Positions 31,060 to 43,744 of a stretch of DNA of 64,000 nucleotides are shown in pieces. Source of the stretch: Sipunculus nudus (lineage: Eukaryota; Annelida; Sipuncula; Golfingiida; Sipunculidae). The stretch is from NCBI GenBank assembly GCA_026874595.1, contig CM049321.1, positions 11,378,979-11,442,978 of the forward strand. Direction: 5' to 3'. How positions within the stretch are numbered: position 1 is the stretch's first letter; every line of letters starts with the position of its first letter. The position numbers and the translations under genes are program-made. The notes beneath the pieces were generated by a model that was not told where the DNA came from, ran no database searches, and saw nothing but the letters and a program-made list of their open reading frames with translations.

Positions 31060-32840
31060 TCACATACTCGTTAGTCTTCTGAATATCAAGTGCTTCAGGC
31101 ATTTCTTAAATGTATATAGGGAAGGAACTGTTTCAATTACTGTTAGTAGACGATTCCATAATATGGGGCCTATGAGTTTAAATGAATTTCTTTAATAGGC
31201 TGTCCGGGTCATCGGTAAGCTGAATGCTCCTGATGATTGTGTCCTAGTGCAATAAATATGGACAGTCCGCGTATATGTGAATTGGTCAGTCGTGTATGAG
31301 GGACACTGTTTCTTTTAACATTTGTAACTAACAAGCGGGTAAGGTGTTTGCGTCGTTCTACTAATGACCGTATGCTCAACATTATTATAATAAGGTCATT
31401 AATATTACATTCACATTCAAATACCTGGCTGATAATACAAACGGTGCGGTTATAAAATTTCGGCATTTTGTTTAAATTTTTGGCAGTTGTATACCCCCAT
31501 ATCGTCATGGTTTAGTCTATATTTGACTCAACCAGGCCCTTATAGATATTAAAGGGGCCCAATCATCTATAAAGCATGTTATGTTAATGGGAAAAATAGC
31601 TTTTCCACTGTAAAATAAATCCATACTTCTAAGATATTGCCTTGAAACCGTTTGTTTATTCCAGTAAACGAGTGTTAAAAACAGTGGATCGGGCGCGATC
31701 GCAGGTGTCAACATAAACACAGCGAGTGGGTCGTGTGCATTGAAGAGAAACATCAATCATGTGTTTTCTGTCTTGGCCCAACATACGTTATACATGTTCC
31801 CGCTGGCTTAAACACCGCGTGTTGCGGCGCACAATTGGACCTTCTGTCATGCGGCCTTGTTATGGTAAACAAATACACGGGGCTTGTGTTTACCAACTCA
31901 TAACAAGGTGTTTAATAGCCGATGCGAGATACTGAGATCTTGTAATGGGAAGGTTTTGCTGGAAAACTGTTGTTTATAGCAAAACTGAACGGTTAGAATG
32001 AAAGAATAATCTTAATATAGCTCCGGATTATGTCCCTTTAAGAAGTATATCCATATGTCCTTATATAAGGACCTACTGATTATGAAAAACCCACCAAATT
32101 AAGAAGATAATACTCTTGATATCTGTTCGATTTGCCCTGTCCAGTTTATATATTTTGTACAGGAATTAAGTACATGTATTTAACATTATTATTCTGTGAT
32201 ACATCCTCCTTACATAATAATATGTTTATGGGATATATTGTATAAGACGTGACCCAAACAATAAAGAATATGTCTTTTCAATATCAACTGTCGATTCCTA
32301 GCAAACCATTCCGCCATGTAGTCAATAGTATACTCCATCTTGTAGCTCCTGTTTAAGAGTGTTTGCCTCGGCACTTGATATGAATATGATAGTGTATTCT
32401 ACAAATAATTTACATTTGCAGTTCCTAGTGTTACCACTTATATCATTCACATATAATGGGAACAAGAGTGGAGCTAAAATGGACCCTTATGGAATAACTG
32501 TGGAGATACTTGCGGTGAAGATGTTTCTTTTCCAATCTAAACAACCTAATATCTACCAGAAAGATAATTTGCATGTTGATCTTGTACATTAATTAATACA
32601 TACATGATTGACTTATTTAGTAAAATCTCATGATAGATAGTATCAAAGTATTTCTTTAGTTCGAAGAAACATGCACCGATATATCTCTTAGAGTCAACAG
32701 CTTCTAGCCAAACATCTATCACTTTATGTAAGCTTGTTTGCATAGAATGATTTGTAAGGATGGCCGATAAGTCATGTGTTAATATAGTATAAGTAATCAA
32801 ATGTTTCATATTTTTGGTCATGAATACCCCTTTCAAAAAC
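31060..32840 (-). pseudogene. Decayed non-LTR reverse transcriptase, split by a DNA element
   Basis: From right to left on the minus strand: FELKKYFDTIYHEILLNK (motif of the RT palm start, near 32650), a block reading IP*GSILAPLLFPLYVNDI near 32440-32495 with a stop in place of Q, then after the insertion IYKGLVESNIDY and TIWGYTTAKNLNKMPKFYNR (31540-31440) and finally a GPILWNRLL...FKKCLKHL-like tail near 31170-31080. The catalytic FADD/YADD box was not located. Multiple frames and stops make it a pseudogene of a LINE of the same broad group as 10567-11454, but not the same family copy. Confidence 0.82.
31553..32037. mobile_element. 485-bp TTAA-flanked element inserted in the LINE remnant
   Basis: Flanked by TTAA at 31549-31552 and 32038-32041. 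The ends AGGGGCCCAATC and (reverse complement) AGGGACATAATC form short imperfect TIRs. The LINE homology stops at one side and resumes at the other. TTAA duplications are typical of piggyBac-type elements; no transposase here. Confidence 0.7.
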
Positions 32841-33960
32841 TATATGCGGTAATACGAAAATAGGCTAACAATTTTCTCTTGTCCACTTGGGACCCTTACC
32901 TTTATATACTTATGTTAATTATTTCATTTTTCTAATCGCTAAAAAGCTCTTTTTGCGATAGACATGGATCAAATAATGAAGCTATGCTAGTCGATGTAAT
33001 ACATAAACTAGTATAATTAGTTATGAATCAACCCTGGAATGCCCAAGCTTTGTTCAACAGTGTTTTGATAATTGTTTTTATGTGAATTCAGCATAAAAAG
33101 CAACGAATGTAAATGTATTTGCTGCCACCGGAAAGTTTATCTAGGTTTTCGGGAATTTATTGGAAAGCTCCTTTCCAATATTTGAAGAATATTAATTGGC
33201 CTCATTTATATTACATTTCATTACACTGGTTCTCTTTGTCCTTTACCGAAAAAAAATCATTAATAATTTACCCTATCTTCTGTTAATTACTTCCCGCGTC
33301 ATTAAATTTTCTAAAATAAAACTTTATTTGAAGAAACTGGTCAAATTTCCCATAATATCGGCTTGTGAGTTCTGAATGGACATGCATTCATTCAGGACAC
33401 TTAATATGTGTATATATGGGAAAGTGTTCACTGGGTGTTAAGTTATATACCCGTGATATTACACGAAACTCTGGAACTGATATTAATATTAATTCAATGG
33501 TTGTTGCAGATGATGATGTTACAAGTGTAGACCTTGTTATCAGCTGACTTAATTGGGTCACGTAGATTGCACATATCATTAACTGGGTAATGACCACTGC
33601 TATTGTAGAAATCTATATTGAAGTCCCAAGTGTAACCTTTTTGTTATTGAGTAAAGCATTTTATACATTTCTATTGTGGTTAATACATGTATATAATAAT
33701 CAATGGGCTTTCTATAACATATTCGTATCAGACTAGGTCCCGCTTCTTCAGCAAAATATTAATCAACACACAGTGTAAGTTAGTCCCCTGTAGGCTGTCA
33801 CAGTGTTGGGTTTTCCCACTGGTATTAGAAAACAACACAGGAATTTAAGTTTAACATCACATGTTTAACATATAACATATCAATATGTCAAAAACCTGTC
33901 CGAATTTAGAATGCTTATTACTTACATGCCAAAAACAGTATACTGTCAGTATAGGGTGTA
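32841..33960. other. Intergenic, nothing recognised
   Basis: AT-rich, no supported ORF or element end. Confidence 0.55.
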
Positions 33961-33967
33961 CGCTGTA

Positions 33968-34205
33968 CTACATATACGGAGGATATGCTTCGGGTATACG
34001 CTTTACTAAAGATCTGAAATGTGGCCGGTTACTCTCTTCATCATTGGCTTCACATTTTCATTTCTTTTCACATACGTAGGGACCCCAGCTTCTTCCTAAG
34101 GGACTTACCTGCGGGCCCTGGAGGTCTGGCCTCCAGGCCCGCTAACTCGTGACTGAATCCTATGCCCTCCCCCTTAACTGGCTGCGATTCATTATCAGGG
34201 CATTA
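33968..34205. repeat. Dispersed direct repeat X, copy 1
   Basis: About 85% identical by eye to 42782-43005: GAGGATATGCTTCGGGTATACG, AAAGATCTGAAATGTGGCCG, GTTACTCTCTTC, AAGGGACTTACCTG, GGAGGTCTGGCCTCCAG and CGCTAACTCGTGACTGAATC blocks in order. Read on the minus strand both keep EESNRPHFRSLVKR followed by PEAYPPY and a stop, so it may be the end of a mobile-element ORF. Confidence 0.88.
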
Positions 34206-37200
34206 ATGGTTGAGCCCACTTACAGTGTGTGGCGGTGAGGGGTTATCTAATAGGAGTATATGGAATATCCTAAACTCCCTCCCCGGTAAACAAAAAAAAA
34301 AACCTTGTTTCTTTTTTATGTGTGTATTTAACTAACAGGAGATCCCATAACCTTAATAATAACAAGGAATTTGGATAGATAATGCACTGGAACCTTTGAG
34401 TGAAAAAAACCTTGCCGGACAGATAATATTACCAGGAAAAAGCCCAAAAATTCCTTTTGATCTGACAGTATTTATCATACAAAACCATTAATGTCTTAAT
34501 GGGTTCCCTACGCCCAATTATGGTGTCGAATTTATTTAAATTAACACATCAGATACGCGTGAAGTAATCAAAATATACAAATGTAAAACATGTACATGTG
34601 GTTTATATAATAACCAAAATGCATGGGCTGCACCGTGTCAGCATCACAGCATATAAACAGCATGACTGGTAGATCAATGTCCTCGTAGCTCTGTGGCTGT
34701 ACAATGTAAAAAATCTTTTCCTTATAAGGTGAGACCATTTACATATATATTAATTCACTATTATATATTTTTAAATATATTTGTTTGGAGCACTGCTGCT
34801 GGGCAACATCAACTGTATCCCCGATGCTGTAGCTGTGCTGAATGTACTGGTGTATGCAGGAGGCAGAACATGTCCGTTTCCTGCAACAAATGAAGACAAA
34901 GCAGCAGTACCTATTCCACACAAATTGAATCACAATATATACCAATAATGAACACATTTGATATTAAAATCATCATGACAATATTAGAATAACTATCCCT
35001 TGACTAAACTTGACAAGTTATGCTGAATTGGTTGATTTAACCGTTATATACAGGTAAAACAAAGAACATATTCCGCTCATTATAATACATTACTAGGGCT
35101 TGTACCTAAGTGGATGCGATAATGCCTGAATAAACAATTAACCTCTAAGTATAATATAATGTTTTCATAATTAATTGTCATACTGGGTTATTGGTAATGT
35201 TATAGTAATAGGCAGAAAATAAATACCCTTAACCTTAAACTGTATTAGTTGATAGCATATAAATTTTGCAAAGAGAACAACAGAACATTTTTGAAGAATT
35301 ATGAATAAAAGATCATTCTATTTATATAAATTTATATTATGAGCGAACCAACTAGTAACAAGCTAACAGGAATATATTTTTATCATTCCTATATTAACAT
35401 GTCTGTTTTAATAGGTTTAATTGCTTATAGTTAATGCTTAAATCCAGTAATTTAGAATGTGTACTACTAGGAATAGAACTAATTGTTAATTTTAATTGTC
35501 ATATGTTGTTCAAATGATTTAACTGTGTACAAGGTGGTTAGTAGCTTTCACAAATATTACAATATGTGTCCTGTTTTGTAAATGCCACCTTCAAATCGCT
35601 TGACATTCAGCAAACATACACAATTATCAGCCAGATTTACGTACACTGGGATTACTGGAATTACCAGTCTTGTCTGACACTGGAAGGACGCCAATGCTCA
35701 TTCACTTGATAAATATTTTGATACCGGAGTACTTAGGCTCAAGCATAGGACATATGGCCAGTGTTTACTGTGGTTTAGCAGTGTTATGAGATTTTATCTA
35801 CACAGACGCTGATATGAATGATGAGATAATCAGTGTCGGGATTCACAAAGGGCTGTGGCCTTGCATCGTGTGTTACATGATCTGATACCAGTACGGTTGA
35901 AGGACACCTGTCTGAACCTGTGACCATAGTGCAATATTACTGGTATTCTGTAATTTAATGTGAGCTGGGCATGGGTTTTGTGCAATAATTTAACAGGTAA
36001 CTGCAACTATATGTTGCTTTGTTTCTTTTATTTCGGTTGATGAAAGATTAATTGTAACCTGTTACCTTAAATATTTAAACACACATAAAGCATATTAGTT
36101 GATCTAAAAGACATATACATATATTAAATGAATTTTAGGGGTGTTCTGATGTCAAATCATTATATTAGTTGAGATCAACCTTGTATGATGTTTTATTTAT
36201 TTGTTAATTTGACTTTTTCTACGTTTTTTCCCATTTTTTTTAGAAATACACAAGCATTTTATAACTTTGATTTATCACTGGGGATACTGACTTTACAATG
36301 GCCCTACTAGGCCAGTTTTTATTATAAAGAGTTATCCTAGACCTACAAAAAGACAAAAACAAATGTGTTGGTATACACCCCAGAGTAAAGTATCAGTTAG
36401 TAAGGCACATGTATACTTCAAAACCTTTTATCCCAGCACACGTGCCGCTTTCATGGGACTAATTAAAAAGAAAACGGGCCTGAAAATGTACCTAGTAAGA
36501 GATTCGTATTTATTAATTTGAACAAAGTTTCATCTGTTTTTTGTACATTTTGTTCTAAATATTTTCCTCTTTATACATATTCGTTTATTCCCAACACTTT
36601 TAACTACCAGATTTGTTACTACTTCTTGTGTCATCAATAATATAAACAGCTAGAGTGTAGTGCTTGCTTTTTATTTGTTCATTAGATTAATTTCAAAAAT
36701 GCAAAATTACTAGTTTTATTTGTTCTCACATCAAAAACTTATAAATTATGACTTTTAGCATTTAACTAACTGCTGACTGTCTTACTTCCATTTTTTATTT
36801 AACATTATTCCTGTTACTAAGCCTTATAAATCTAATAAATATATACAACAATGACACTTTTATATTGGCAATATATATCTTGCTATCTCTAACTTTGAAA
36901 TGTTTGAATGGTTATCATATTGATTAGTATTTTCATATATTTATAACATAAAAATTTAAACCAATAGTATTTTTTTCAAAATGGGTTTCTGCCTTGTCGA
37001 AAATAGAAATTTTGGAAGCTTTACTATAGCTATATTTACGCTTATTTATATAACAACCACACAATCTTCACATTTACATAAGCTTAGGAGACTACTGTAT
37101 CCTATAAATTTAGTTCCTGCTGCCTGGCTCTGTAATATTAAAGGATACTCTCGAAGTAAAATATTCATTTATTCAGATTTCCACATTTCGTGTTCATCAA

Positions 37201-37790
37201 AATACTGCAGTCTCATGCCTTTGCCAATAAGTACAATACATTGGTTCGTTTTCTCACAATTAAGGCCTACCTCCGGGCCACTCATACAAATGTTAGTATT
37301 TAGACGCGGCTTAGGAAAGAGACGGAGCGTTGCTGGTTACTCACCTTTGCTTAACATCCCTGTCCCCTTCAGTAGCCTACCCCATCTTAACGTTATTCAT
37401 CTTCTATATATACATGTATGTCTATATAGTACCTATCTGGTCACCTCACAACTGGTGCCACAATTCTGAAGGACGGCCTAACGCGAGGTTCCAAAATTAC
37501 TTCTCACTAAACTATTCAGATTAAGTGCTAATTTTTTATAACCTATATAAGCAATCTTATGAGGTACAGGCATATCTCCGTTGCTACTTTAAATTTTCCC
37601 TTCGGTGGACATTGGCCACTCGGTCTTACCTCACATGCTTAGGCAATTCCCTGTAAAAAAAACACACATAGGCCATTTCATCCTGCTCTTACATTTCCAG
37701 CCTCTTAGGGCCAATTCTGATACGTACAATCGTATATTGTACTCTCTGACACCTAACATGCACAAACACAAATTCACATACCTAATTTTA
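34206..37790. other. Intergenic, very AT-rich, nothing recognised
   Basis: A 162-codon plus-strand ORF at 36981-37469 has no motif I know and is probably chance. No element ends seen. Confidence 0.5.
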
Positions 37791-37792
37791 GT

Positions 37793-38110
37793 CAAGTGGC
37801 TTAATGGAATTATCGTTACACGCCGGATAAAAGCACCAAATTTGGTATGAAGTATCTAAAGGTCAATCCTGATAATTTTGGAGGGGGTGCCCACCCGAAC
37901 TTGGTTTTTGGTTCTTTCAGCAGGCCCGAGTAAAAAAATAACAGGATTTGATAAAATAACAAAATTTCACAAGTTTATAACAATAAACGGCATGTTGTAA
38001 ACTCAGTTGACTCTAAAACTCATTTTAAATAAATCAATATAGATAATAAGAACTTTATTATGAAATATAATGAACAGTTATCGTAGATATTGTGACGAAA
38101 ATCATGTTAT
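37793..38110. repeat. Old degenerate duplication, unit 1
   Basis: AGTGGCTTAATGGAATTATC, AAAGCACCAAATTTGGTATG, AAGTATCTAAAGGTCAATCC and a downstream AATCAATATAGATAATAAGA match, with many changes, the same order of blocks at 39105-39365. Confidence 0.6.
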
Positions 38111-39104
38111 GAAGTATATTTGTAGGTCGCAAGAGGTCAAAAGGTCACTTATCCATTGATGTGAAACTGTTTCCCGTGAGTGTGTTTAAATGCTCTCATC
38201 TTCTGTAGTGAAAATATTGTAAAAGTTAAGAAATATATCATTTCCATAAAAAAAGTTAAAATTGCATAATTGTTAGGATTATAAAGATAAAACACCCATA
38301 TAATTAAACTATATAGGGAATATACTAGTATATATACACTTTTCCAGTGAAACTATCCCTTTCGAAAGCTCTCGTATTGACGAAGAACCCAAGTGACTGA
38401 AAAAATTATTGAATTGTCCACACCTTTGATCATTATTTATCAGAACACAAATACATTTCGATTATAAAATATGGTAAAAGTGTCATGAAGTGATATGTGT
38501 TTACACTTATCCGAAACAATATCTGTCTGGAGGGAAAAGGACTACAAACAAATCCATGGACTTATTGAATAAATATATTTAATAAGCCAATGGGCGGTTC
38601 TTGAACACTTTGTTGGGTATTATATATGTTTGGAATAATAACATTTCTAAGAAATTGCAGTAAAATTATCGATGGTAGCAATTTAGATCAAGTTTCATTA
38701 CGACGGTGTTTCCAGTGGCTATTAGTCATCTGTTGTTTTATTTTTTTGGATTGATAATGAATTATGGTTTATACATATATTAGATAAATACTTACATCAT
38801 GAATAATTTTATATAACTACCTAATTCCTAATTTTTAATGAATTTTTTACTGATTACAACTTCAATTTGCCAGGAAAAGACTAAATGAAAGAATTCGGTA
38901 TTTATTAACAATTTATTTACATTAAAAAAATAGTTCATACTAAATGATTTTTTTCTGAAGAAAATGTCTGACTACATTTACAATATTATTAATTATAATT
39001 TATGTAGGTAAAATGAATATGCTAATGATGTATTACGGAGATGAGACCGCCATGTTAGCCTGAGTCTAAAGTTTTGTAGGTAAAACTTAGTATTATCAAA
39101 TCTC

Positions 39105-39365
39105 CATACAGTCAGCTAACTTAACAGAATTATTGTTACATGTCAAACAAAAACACTAAATTTTGTAAGAAATATCTTCAGGTCAGTCCTTCAGGAGCCA
39201 ATTCAGCAGACTAGAGTCCACAAAAGCAAAATAATAAAACGTGTCGGACCTTTGCAACAATGAGGGGAACGCGGTAAAGTCAGCTGAATCTACATTTCAT
39301 TTTCATTTAATCAATATACATATTAAGAACACTTAAATATATCAAACATCTGTTCAGTAAATATG
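39105..39365. repeat. Old degenerate duplication, unit 2
   Basis: CTAACTTAACAGAATTATTG, AAACACTAAATTTTGTAAG, AATATCTTCAGGTCAGTCCT, then AATCAATATACATATTAAGA. Part of a 37.8-43 kb zone in which several blocks recur (38990-39085 with 40555-40650 around GAGACCGCCAT; 41540-41800 with 42560-42790). Confidence 0.6.
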
Positions 39366-39452
39366 AACAAACCCAGTTTAAAGGTTAAATGTAACAAGCT
39401 TCGGGTACGAAGGTAACATCATCCGTCACAATATTGGAGCTCAGCTTTTAAG

Positions 39453-39456
<4 letters not shown>

Positions 39457-39502
<46 letters not shown>
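39457..39502. repeat. (TA)n microsatellite
   Basis: Uninterrupted TA run at the border of dispersed repeat copy B. Confidence 0.97.
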
Positions 39503-39506
<4 letters not shown>

Positions 39507-39945
39507 CGTAAAACAGCGGTATAACAACAAGTCAATACAATCACATAGAAAAACAATGCGCACAGTACATGGATACCAACACCATCACAACGATAAGTCC
39601 TTTAAATGTAAACTCCCGGAGAATGACAGTCCAGTGTAAAGTTCTTGCAACAACCCAGAAAGTAAACTGAAGTCCAAATGCATAAAATCCAGGAGAAAGT
39701 CTTTGAAAATGTATTATTGCCACATTCGTCGGATAAGGTCCTGGAATATGACACACGCTTCTGCGTCCGCTGGAATCTTCTCTGCTCTCTGCCCTCCCGT
39801 TCTAAAACACAGACCTTTATATACCTTCACACCTCAAGCCGAGAAGTTTCCACTTCTCGAACAGTCTATATGATCTTGCAGAGTAAACACACATTTCAGG
39901 AATTATCGAGAAGAACATAGCCGTGTGTATCTCCACACACCAGGG
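39503..39945 (-). mobile_element. Promoter-bearing dispersed repeat, copy B (LTR-like)
   Basis: Collinear with copy A at 30040-30620. A TATATAAAGG motif on the minus strand near 39815 sits where copy A has GCTATAAATT. Ends not defined. Confidence 0.5.
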
Positions 39946-40559
39946 TCATCACGTGACCCACGACCATTCGTGAAAACCCAAGGCTTACATGACAACGAGA
40001 GTTCAACCAGTACGGATTAAACAAAGAATGTAATACGCGGCCAATTTGATTAAGAATTTAATGTGTATTATATACACTCATCGTCCATTCCAGCGAGACC
40101 ATCAGTTTAAATGCTATGTCTGAATACGTAGTTTCAAAGGTTATTGAAACAATTTGGTGAGCTGCCTAAATATTTGATCATTGAGGGACTGTGCATTCAT
40201 GCATCGCAGTCCCGATAAATGATACACAGGCAAGTCGGACATTTCTTAGAATTGTAACATAAAGCAGCATTTGTTTACACTTCTACTAAATAATAAATAA
40301 TAAAATGACAAATTTGGCTTGTGGCTTTGTTCAGATCTATGCACTGTGAGACTGTGGATATCTTTAGAGTACAAATTAAGTTAATGGGGATTTATGGATA
40401 TCAGCTTGGTAATTTATTCGTTTAGAAAAAATATGTCTATATAAAAATAAATGTCAGCAATATTATCGATTTGCGTTGTTTAGACCAAGCTTTACCATCA
40501 AATTGTTTAGAAAAATATGATGAAATGTCCGATGGAGTTAACTTGAATTGTTTATGATG

Positions 40560-42780
40560 ATAAAGTTATGTAAGTGAATAAAAATATGCTAAAGTTTTAT
40601 TATAATGCTGAGACCGCCATTTAAGTGTAAGTCTTAAGTTTTGTAAAAGCAAACATGATATATCAGAAAAAGATGGCTTTGTCTTAAGTTTACTTAAACA
40701 TTTTGATGTTCAGGGGTGTTTAACTGTTTATTAATGGTGGATTCCTAAACCTAAGAACCTTTATGGTGTATTTTAGAGAGTGTCCGGAGATACAGATAAT
40801 GTATATATGTTGGATTTGGAATATAATGTTCATTTTTTTTTATTTAATCTTTCAAGCTTTCATTTATTTATAGACATCTTGTTTGCGGTTAAATTATTTC
40901 ATAATGATATTTGTAACCTCATACGGGAAAGAAAATGGCCTGTGAAATTGATTAACCGCAGGCTGGTATATAATATAGAAAAATGATTCATGTATCTGTT
41001 GTATTAATTTTTACATTCCCGATAAAAAAAAGAGAACAGGTCTGAAATTAATGGGATGCATGAATAAGAAAGGAATAAGAAATGTCGGCTAATATTCTAC
41101 AGGACATGGTCTCTAGATGAAATATTGATAACTAAGTAATATCATATTTATTAAGCCACTGTAGACAACCAATTTATAAACATGACAGTTTGCTACATAA
41201 CAAAATTCACCTGCAATTAAAACTTGGAAATTTACAACGCGTCTTTTACTGCTCATAAAGAACATGACAGGATAATTGTAGACTGATAACGTCTAAATAT
41301 TTTGCTATGGCATTTAAGCATATAACATGGCTATATGCAAAGTCTGGATCCCAAATTAAAGTCAACTATAATGACCACAAAGACGGTTATCAAAAATTCC
41401 TAATAAACTATACTCTTCAATTCTGACAAAAGATGTTAATAAATGTTCCTCTTCACCAAAACATTTTTGTCACATGTTCATCATGTTTGATAACCGCCTT
41501 TTGAGATCTGTCATAAACACGTGACATTTGGTGTTATGTTGGCTTCTTGTGCACATAAAAAAAATTAAACATATCAGACTGGAACGTATTTTTCTTTGTC
41601 TTTGATTTGGTATATCATTTGCAATATTCTAGCCAGATAAAAAGGATCTAAAGTGATTTTTTTTCTCCTTTCCCTGACCCTTCATATTTTTATACTAAAT
41701 TTTGTTATTTCGGTGAGCAAGGGTAAAATAGGTTTTAGGCGCTAAAACGAAACTAGTATGTACTTCACCTGGGGACCTCCTCTAAAATTAACACCATGGA
41801 TGTACTATATCCACCTACAAAGTTTGGTGCTTTTATCCAATCTGTAACGATATGGTCCAAATTTGACACCAAGTCACCTGACGAAAAGCAAATCTTGATT
41901 GTACATGCCCTTTGCAAATGTAACTACCCAATATGTGTCCCAGAATGTGCCAGTACAACTAATAAATGGCATTGTAAACTTTTGGCTTTAATAATATGAC
42001 CGGATTATTTTATAAAGCGGTCTGAAGAATTTTATTTCTGTGTAATATTTCAATTAATAATGAATTTTGAAACATGTGATGTAAAGGTGCTAATTTGTCA
42101 ACCTAGTATCAGTATTGTGCTCGCACTCTAGTAACATGGCCACTATGATAGTTAATAAAATAATTCTAATAAGAATTCATTGTGCTGGCCCAGAAGTTTA
42201 CATTTTGAATTTGCAACGATTTACAGAGGTCAGTTGCAATGAATAACAAAAACAAATAAAAATGTGAACGTTAGGTTGATCTTGATCGGAAATATGGTTT
42301 ATCGATCATATCTATTCAAACACCAATAACTTTTAAGGCAACTATACTTTATTGTAAACATTTAATACTTTCCCAAAAACTGAATCAGAAACTTAATACT
42401 ATTAAACAAGAAAAATATTTACACATTTTTTTGTTTATACACTCAATATCCTGATTTAATGTTTGCATTTAGCTTTCAAAGTGTCGAATTTGAGAAAACT
42501 TGTGGTCACGTGAGCATTCTATATTTTTGGCTACAGGTGTATAATATAACAATGTAAATGGTAATGATAGAAATAACACTTTTTTGGCTTTCTTTTGGTA
42601 TATAATTCACTATATTTCATTCAACCGTAGTGGATCTAAGATGATTTTTCCTACCCTTTCCCTTTTCATTTTCATGCGAAAAGAGGGTACTTTGATACGC
42701 AAGGCGCAGATGGTTTTCAGGCTCTGAAACTTAACTCGTAGGTACTCCATGAGGGCACCCCCTATGAAATCATCACGCTT
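40560..42780. other. Intergenic, degenerate duplicated blocks only
   Basis: GGATCTAAAGTGATTTTTTT at about 41644 and GGATCTAAGATGATTTTTCC at about 42632 head two similar 150-bp segments. A 67-codon ORF at 41796 lies in one of them and is unsupported. Confidence 0.5.
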
Positions 42781-42781
42781 A

Positions 42782-43005
42782 CTACAGATACGGAGGGTAT
42801 GCTTCGGGTAAACGCTTCACCAAAGATCTGAAATGTGGCCGGTTACTCTCTTCGCCATTGGCTTCACAGTTTCCTTAAACATACGTAGGGACCACAGCTA
42901 CTCCCTAAGGGACTTACCTGCTGTTCTTGGAGGTCTGGCCTCCAGGGCCGCTAACTCGTGACTGAATCCTATGCCCTCCTCCTTAACTGGCTGTGATTCA
43001 TTATT
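42782..43005. repeat. Dispersed direct repeat X, copy 2
   Basis: Second copy of the 33968-34205 repeat, lying just downstream (minus strand) of the PHD-like fragment. Confidence 0.88.
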
Positions 43006-43065
43006 TTGGGGAAAGTTTGGCTACAAGGTCATTATTGGTTTTAGGGAGTTGCTGCAATGTGTCAT

Positions 43066-43335
43066 TCAGCTGCGAGGTTGCAACGGTTTGTTTAGCAAGT
43101 ATAGTTCCTTCAGGCGGCCGGTTTGAGTACACAACATAGTAACGATATTTGGAAGCCCACGGCTGTTAGGACAATTCCATATAACAGGGATATCTTGGTC
43201 ATTTGTAATTGACAAAGGCCTACAGTTTTCATGGTACCAGGTCATGCATGTACAACAGCAGAGCCTTTTGCCGCTGTCGCTGCCATTGAATATATTCTGG
43301 CGTACAGTGCCTGTTTCGTGTTCCATGGTTATCAA
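43066..43335 (-). pseudogene. PHD-finger-like ORF fragment of a probable mobile element
   Basis: Reads GKRLCCCTCMTWYHENCRPL, then DQDIPVIWNCPNSRGLPNIV and ends at a stop. The C-x2-C...WYHENC...W-x-CPN order is that of a PHD zinc finger, but the last Cys of CPNC is Ser here. PHD fingers of this look occur in ORFs of invertebrate retroelements. Sequence to 43740 on the same strand is broken over several frames (KGKTTKKRGEVS, KLKVKPQRKEVKSRHLLSAL) and may be the rest of the ORF. Confidence 0.55.
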
Positions 43336-43744
43336 ATGTGCCCGTCACTTTATTTTCTTTACTGTTTTGCTACGCAATGCCATCATAAATGCTCTGAGAT
43401 GAAATACATTCACTGTAAATATTAGAATTCACCACTTCAGCCGATTCCTTATTTGGCGATATTGATAATGCAGATAGCAAGTGTCGAGACTTCACCTCTT
43501 TTCTTTGTGGTTTTACCTTTAATTTTGTCCTGTATTTGGGACTGATGTGTATCATTAATCCCATTACACAAGTACCAGCACTTAACATGTGTTGTAATAT
43601 TTGGTGTATCATGTAATTTGACAATCATCTCGTCTTTAAGTGATTTGAAGAAAGAGACTTTGCTGAATGATAGGGGTTGTGAAACATTGGTCTGTGATAG
43701 ATGTATGAATTTAACTTTTGTAAGTCTGTATTTGTTCAAGTTTA

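Noticed and set aside
36981-37469. 162-codon plus-strand ORF
   Set aside because: No motif recognised, very AT-rich context and no supporting splice or promoter signals.
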